Below, piece after piece: positions 59,391 to 64,000 of a stretch of DNA of 64,000 nucleotides. The translations under genes were made by a program, and so were the position numbers. The notes below the pieces were generated by a model that was given only the letters and a program-made list of their open reading frames with translations, made no database searches and was not told where the DNA came from. The first letter of the stretch is position 1. Every line of letters starts with the position of its first letter. The stretch is taken from contig NC_133662.1 of the NCBI RefSeq assembly GCF_037893015.1, positions 208,269,778-208,333,777 on the forward strand, in the 5' to 3' direction. Source of the DNA: Macrotis lagotis (Eukaryota; Chordata; Mammalia; Peramelemorphia; Peramelidae).

Positions 59391-61886
59391 TTAATCAAGG
59401 TCTCTTATCTTGTAAACAGGGAGCCATCTTTCTGGCTCTTCTATCTTATCCTCGGGATGAAATGACAGGTGGCCCTGTCTTCTGTTCTTTACCGTTACAG
59501 GGCCATGCCAACCTCCCTCTTCATCTCTCCACATGACTTTAGAGCCTGGTAGGGCCTTGGTGGGAGAGGGCAGGAGCGTTGGTTCTTTCTTAGCGTGTCC
59601 TTTTGGGGAGAAAAATCTCTGGGCGGCTGTAGTGCCGTCATCCCTGACTTGTAGGAAATTCATGGTAAATAGTACCTGAGACAGGTCTGAATGGGTCAGT
59701 GACCTGCCAACTCCCCCTTTCTGTTTAAAGAGTGTAGTTTTGAGTGTGCGATTTGCTCTTTCTACCAAAGCTTGGCCAGTGGGATTGTAAGGGATCCCGG
59801 TGGAATGGGAAATGGAAAATTCTTTGCAAAAAGAAGCAAAGGCTCTCGAGGTGTAGGCGGGCCCATTATCGGTTTTGATAGCCGAGGGGACGCCTAAGAC
59901 AGCCATCTGGGCATATAGATGTGAGAGAACGTGTTTAACCGCTTCTCCTGGCTATAGAGAGGCGAAGGTGAAGGAGGAGAAGGTGTCCACCGAGACATGG
60001 ATGTACTTACGACCCAGGTGAGTAATGTCCATCTGCCAAAGAGCATTGGGGCCGTCCCCACGTGGGTTAGACCCCTCTGCGGGGAGGGCTTGTCTAAAGG
60101 GAGCACAAGAAGTGCAGGAGCGCACAATTTGGCGAGCCTCCTTCCGGGGAATGCTGTATAGGCGCCGGAGCGACCTGGATGACAAGTGATACTTACCATG
60201 TGCCAGCTGGGCAGGTGTGGACAGGTTTAACAAGAGAGCCCTATCTGCCTCCGCATTGCCCTGGAATATGGGGCCGGTGGAAGAAACGTGAGAGCGCACG
60301 TGAAGAACAAACAGGGGGTGGTTTCTATCACGGAGGGAGGATTGCAGCTGTATAAGGAGTGGGCTAATGGAAGAAGTCGAGGAAATGAAGGCATCTTCTA
60401 AACGAGGGATTAGCATGGCACAATACATACTGTCAGTAATAAGGTTAAAAGGGGTGTCTCTGTAGAGACGGAACACCTGAAGTATAGCATATAGTTCATT
60501 CTTCTGAGTGGAGTCAAAGGGGGTATCAAAAATCCAGGTGGCGGGTCTAGCAGGGTCATGGACCACAGCACGGCCCAACCTGGTAGCGTCAGTGAAGACA
60601 TTAGGGCCGGTCACTGGTTCTGGGGACACTAGAGGGCGCGGGCGGGAAAGGTGCAGTTCAGCGAACACTCTAACCACGGGAGGTGGCGTGAGTCTGGTCT
60701 GAGAGAGGGTAGTCAGGACAGTGGCCCAAGCGATAGATCTATCAACTAGCGAGTGGGTCACCTCCTCTGGGAGGGTAAAGTTGAGGACAGGCAAGAGGCC
60801 AAAGAGACGCTGGCATCGCTCTGAGGCCTGAAGGCAAAATAAGGCCAGGGCCTCCCACCGGTCCCGGATGATGCTCTTAGTGGTCCAGGGGTATAGCCAT
60901 TCAAGGCATCCATGTCTCTGGAATAAACATCCCCAGCCAAGGGAACTGTCCCCCAGTGTGTGGAAGAGGACAGGCGACTCCGGGTCTTATTGAACCAAGA
61001 AGGAAGAGGTTCTGCGGAAAATTTCCGAGAGCGCCTGTCTTGCCTGGGGGGTCCAACTTCTAGGGGATGACAGATGGGAGTCTCCTTTAAGGACATCATA
61101 TAGAGGTTGCATTAAGGAGGATGGGAGGGGCATAGCGGGACGCAGCCACTGTATGGCGCCAACAAGCCTCTGAAAATCATTAAGAGTAGTGTATCCCTCG
61201 ACGTTGATCGGAGGAAGTGCCCTACTAATCTTTCCCGGAAAAATCCTATGCCCCAAGTAATCAAAGGGGAAATCCATCTGTACCTTTTCCGGGGCTATGT
61301 GAAGCCCCTTCTTGCGGAGGACATGGGTGGTGCGTTGCAAGCAAGCCCGAGCCCCCGTCACAGAAGTTGCTGCAATCAAGATATCATCCATGTAAAGCTG
61401 GCACAGGGTGGGGCTATTGGCCATTCCCTGCGGTAGGACGGTGAACTGATAACGTTTACTGGGGGCTTGGAAATTGATCGCGGGGAGGGAAAAGGCAAAT
61501 TTTTCTTTGTCCTCCGGGTGGAGGGGAATGCTATAGAAGCAATCTTTAACATCAATCACTATAATAGTCCACCCTTGCGGGACTGCAGTGGGCATAGGGA
61601 GACCAGGTTGGAGGGTCCCCATGGGTACCATGTTGGCATTTACTGCCCGAAGATCAATCAACATTCTCCAACTCCCCCCTTTCTTTTTTATGACAAAGAC
61701 GGGGGAGTTATACGGGCTAAGGGACGGTTCCACTTTGTTCTCGCGCAGGAGGGTCATTACTATGTCTGTGAGGGCGATGAGCTTTTCTTTTGTCAGGGGC
61801 CACTGCTCAACCCAAATAGGTTTCTTATTAATCCATGTTATTCTGGGGGAAAAGCTCATCTCTAGAGTGGCCCCAATTAATTTCCC
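59391..61886 (-). pseudogene. pol: ERV pol (RT, RNase H, integrase) with two in-frame stops
   Basis: Pol copies the RNA genome and integrates it. In one frame from the slippery site to TAA at 59391-59393 I see an RT region (61859-60990; PSLSPYNSPVFVIKKKGG, LIDLRAVN, VIDVKDCFYSIPLH, LPQGMANSPTLC, then YMDD), an RNase H region with D-E-D-D motifs FTDAT, KNELYAI, ITDSMY, GNAEAD (60600-60260), an integrase HHCC (HGKYH ... CTSC, 60220-60110), and DDE residues in WQMDITHLG, KTDNGPAY and VERANRTLK (60040-59740), with a C-terminal GWHGP patch. Stops at 60987-60989 (TAA) and 59952-59954 (TAG) cut it. The spacing between SPTLCQ and YMDD is only two residues, much shorter than in relatives, an in-frame loss of about 20 codons. 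The protein cannot be functional as it stands. Confidence 0.9.
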
Positions 61887-62596
61887 CGCAGGCTATCAGG
61901 GGTGGCAAGTGTCAGGTTAAGCTGGCTCAAGATATCTCTACCCCATAATGCATAAGGGAGGTCGGGTAGGCACAGTGGGGTGAAGAGTCCAGATTCTTCC
62001 AAAGCTGACCACCGTAAGGCGTGTGCTGCTTTCATGGCAGATCTATTGCCCCCCACCCCCGTCACTGCTTGAGGGCTCTGTAGGAGTGGCCACTCGCGCC
62101 TCCACTGTCCCCTATTTATGACAGAGCAATCGGCTCCAGTGTCAATCATCCCTTCGAGCTTCTGATTTTCCACCGTGACGGTCAACAGTGGTCGCCCAGA
62201 GCTGACCGGGTGGACCCAGTTCACATGAGCAGGAGGGGCCCGCAAGGGCAGCGCCTTTCCCACCTCTTGGCCCTGTTTTACCAAGGTGGGAAAGGGGTGG
62301 GGGTTTGTGACCCTTACGGATGTGGGACTCCCGGGACCAAAAACGACCTGGGTATGGGTGACTAAGTCCACACATCTCTCAGCCCCTGTGATGAGCGCTG
62401 GGAAAATATTTAGCTCGATGGGAATCATCGAGGTTTCCCAAGGCCCGATCTCTCTCTGCTGTGTCCCTTCTCTATAGTCAACCCTCACGGGGATAGTCAC
62501 AGTAATGGGGCCGCTGTCTTCGAGCACGGGGGGGCCCCGCGGCCGGGCCCCTCCCTTTCCCTTTTCCCGACTTCCCTTTGGATCAGCAGAACCTGG
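61877..62596 (-). pseudogene. pro: ERV pro (protease; upstream domain of uncertain nature)
   Basis: This is an aspartic protease that cleaves Gag and Pol. The frame is open from just after a TAG at 62597-62599 to a TAA at 61877-61879. The active-site motif is DTGAD, about 215 codons into the open frame counted from 62596, with GRDIL near the C-terminus as the family's second conserved helix. The stretch before the protease occupies the place where betaretroviruses carry a dUTPase, but I cannot see the dUTPase motifs. It may be a very diverged remnant or a linker. The frame stands at +1 relative to gag, so a single -1 shift would not reach it. A C7 run at 62527-62533 lies in the junction. Confidence 0.8.
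61880..61886 (-). promoter_or_regulatory. Pro-pol -1 frameshift slippery heptamer
   Basis: On the minus strand the heptamer reads G-GGA-AAT in the pro frame, of the X-XXY-YYZ class, directly before the pro stop codon. A -1 shift at this place leads into the pol frame. Downstream, complementary G-run and C-run segments at 61871-61874 and 61852-61856 could support a structure, which I have not folded. Confidence 0.75.
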
Positions 62597-64000
62597 CTAT
62601 GTGACCTGGCTTTCCACAGGAATAACAGGTGGGAACTGAAGTGGAGGGGGGCCGCTGCCTGCACTGTGCTTTGAGGTGCCCTGGCTTTCCGCACCCAAAA
62701 CAGGTGGGTCTCACCTGCATACCGCGAAGGGCGGTCAGGAGGCTATCCTCCCGGTTCTCCATGGCAGTCACTAAGGCTTGAATTGAATCCTCGCTGGGCA
62801 TGTCCAGCAATTTGTCAACAATTTCTTCTAATGAAGCGTCGGGGGGAAGGCTGCTAATGGCTGCGATCCCTTTGGGGCGAAGTCCCTCTTTAATCAATTG
62901 TCTCATAAGTAGATCAGATCCCGGGGTGTCTCCCATTATACGAGTCACTGTCTCTTTAACCTCGTTCACAAATGAGAGGGGTGTCTGATCTGCTCTCTGC
63001 TTCAGCCCAACCAACTTCTGTGTGGCTCTCCCCCCTTTCATGGCTCCAATCTTATCCCAAGCTGCAACATGTGTTTCTTTAACAGTCTCTAGCTCAAACT
63101 GGCCATACCGGGCCTGAACAGCAGGGTCAGTATAGGCTCCAGTTCCACACAGGAGGTCAATGGCTAAATCCAGGGGAGTATAACCCCAGGATTTTGCCAG
63201 CTTAGAGGCCTCTCTGCGGGCCTGAGCCTTAAAAGCTAAATATGAGGAGGCATCCAGGCACGCGGCTACAATTTCGTCAAAGTCAGCAGGGGTCCAAGGG
63301 TGCGTAGCAAAGAGGTTTTGCATCAGTCTTTTTACATAAGGGGAGCTTGGGCCGTATTTAGTCACGGCCTTCTTAAGTTCCTTAAGCATCTTAAAAGGGA
63401 CAGGGCGGTAGTCTCGGGCTCCGGTAAGGGGGTCCGTAAATACCGGGTAGAGGCCCCAGTCATCCCAGTCCACCTCCTCCCCTTTCTCTATTGCTATGGA
63501 GGCACTGGTGGCAAGTAGGCCGGATGGGCGGAGCCCTTGAGGGGATCTCTGAAGGGCGGACAAGGAACACGGGGGATTTTTTGCCTCTGTTTCCTGGCTG
63601 GGCCGCCAAGTCTGGGGCGCGGCAGCTGTCCAATCAGCGCGGACTTCTCCCTCCTCGTCAGCAGCCTCCCGGTCCCACCTACTCACGCTCCTCTTCCTGC
63701 CACCCCTGAGGACTGTTTGCACCCCTCCCTTCCCGCGCTCGGAAACTTCCGGCCCTGAATCTCTAAGTGTGCCACATTCATCGCCCTCCCCCTTTTCTTT
63801 CTGTCTCGGTAAGGAGGGGCATGCGGCATTTTCTTCTCCCTGGGGGCCCCTTGTTCCCCCATTGTTTCTTCTAAGTTCCTCCCATGGATACAGGGGAGGG
63901 GGTGGCCTTCCCTCTTCCTCTGAGCTCTCTGAATCCGATCCCGCCAACGAGCTACCCACCTGAGTGCTGATTGGTCGTGCCAAAGTCACCTTCTGGGGAT
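62583..64000 (-). pseudogene. gag: ERV gag (3' two thirds; CA and NC)
   Basis: Gag builds the virion core. The frame is open from the window edge (no ATG is visible; 63989 is only a GTG) to a TGA at 62583-62585. Numbering from 63989, an acidic Ser/Glu-rich stretch (17-26) precedes a PPLY late-domain-like motif (31-34) and a polybasic patch near 97-104. CA begins at about residue 181 (YPVFTDP). The major homology region is at about 328-350 (GLKQRADQTPLSFVNEV). Two CCHC knuckles lie at C430-C433-H438-C443 and C455-C458-H463-C468. The stop codon directly follows the last knuckle Cys. The N-terminal MA portion is off-window. Intactness of the missing part is unknown. Confidence 0.88.

Larger units (their letters stand above)
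58077..64000 (-). mobile_element. Class II (IAP/betaretrovirus-like) endogenous retrovirus, 5' part beyond window
   Basis: Read from 64000 down to 58077 the order is gag, pro, pol, env remnant, polypurine tract and 3' LTR. Class II is supported by two CCHC knuckles in NC, pro and pol in separate frames with a slippery heptamer at pro-pol, the RT motif YMDD, and an LTR beginning TGTTGGGGGCC, which resembles IAP-type LTRs. It is far richer in G+C than the L1 it interrupts. The 5' LTR, primer-binding site, gag MA region and the right-hand junction lie outside the window. It is defective in gag-pro, pol and env. Confidence 0.92.

Noticed and set aside
61467..61920. Plus-strand open frames of 110-132 codons opposite ERV pol
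   Set aside because: They are shadows of the pol coding strand in GC-rich sequence. The minus strand shows clear RT motifs.
61877..62596. dUTPase domain in the part of pro before the protease
   Set aside because: The position would suit one, but the characteristic dUTPase motifs are not visible. I leave it as unassigned.
1..64000. CRISPR arrays, bacterial operons or phage genes
   Set aside because: The base composition, SINEs, L1s and ERV are all vertebrate nuclear. No regularly spaced repeat-spacer pattern was seen.

Overview
The window looks like marsupial nuclear DNA, most likely from an Australian lineage. It is AT-rich and almost wholly non-genic. It is packed with a mammalian-type LINE-1 whose 5' ends carry an AAGATGGC motif, with tRNA-derived SINEs of the marsupial WSINE1/MAR kind, with MIR-like and L2-like remnants, with an RTE-clade LINE, and with a class II (IAP/betaretrovirus-like) endogenous retrovirus. 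I see no intact host gene, tRNA, rRNA or CRISPR array. The species call is inference from repeat content.

Layout. 0.5-1.6 kb: old antisense L1. 1.9-7.8 kb: a mosaic L1 (sense 5' UTR, inverted ORF2 5' half, sense ORF2 3' half and 3' UTR) bounded by a short direct repeat. 7.9-10.2 kb: two antisense SINEs and a long (ACT)n tract. 10.7-11.9 kb: antisense RTE remnant. 12-23 kb: mostly AT-rich unique DNA with microsatellites, SINE/MIR/L2 fragments and an old L1 tail. 23.4-25.5 kb: a 5'-truncated L1 that carries a SINE 3' end within the same 12-bp target-site duplication. 25.5-28.15 kb: a near full-length, intronless, decayed retrocopy of the checkpoint clamp-loader gene RAD17. 28.26 kb: a 28-base head of U6 snRNA flanked by a perfect 10-bp duplication. 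34.0-42.0 kb: nested L1s of several ages. 45.06-47.13 kb: internally deleted antisense L1. 47-51 kb: AT-rich unique DNA. 51.1-52.1 kb: three SINEs and simple repeats. 52.2-58.08 kb: the best preserved L1, with 5' UTR, ORF1 and ORF2 all present but broken.

58.08-64.0 kb: a retrovirus lies antisense inside that L1. It is much richer in G+C than its surroundings. Read right to left it shows gag (N-terminus beyond the window; CA, major homology region, two CCHC knuckles), pro (DTGAD), pol (RT with YMDD, RNase H, integrase with HHCC and DDE), a collapsed env, a 3' untranslated leader with a roughly 64-bp imperfect tandem repeat, a polypurine tract and a 333-bp 3' LTR (TG...CA). The pro-pol junction keeps a slippery heptamer. 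Gag and pro are in frames that a single -1 shift does not join. RT lacks about 20 residues just before YMDD, pol has two in-frame stops, and env has lost most of its middle. The provirus is therefore defective.

The features most worth a second look are the RAD17 retrocopy, the tailless U6 insertion, the L1-SINE co-insertion, the chimeric and internally deleted L1s, and the IAP-like provirus with its odd gag-pro frame relationship.
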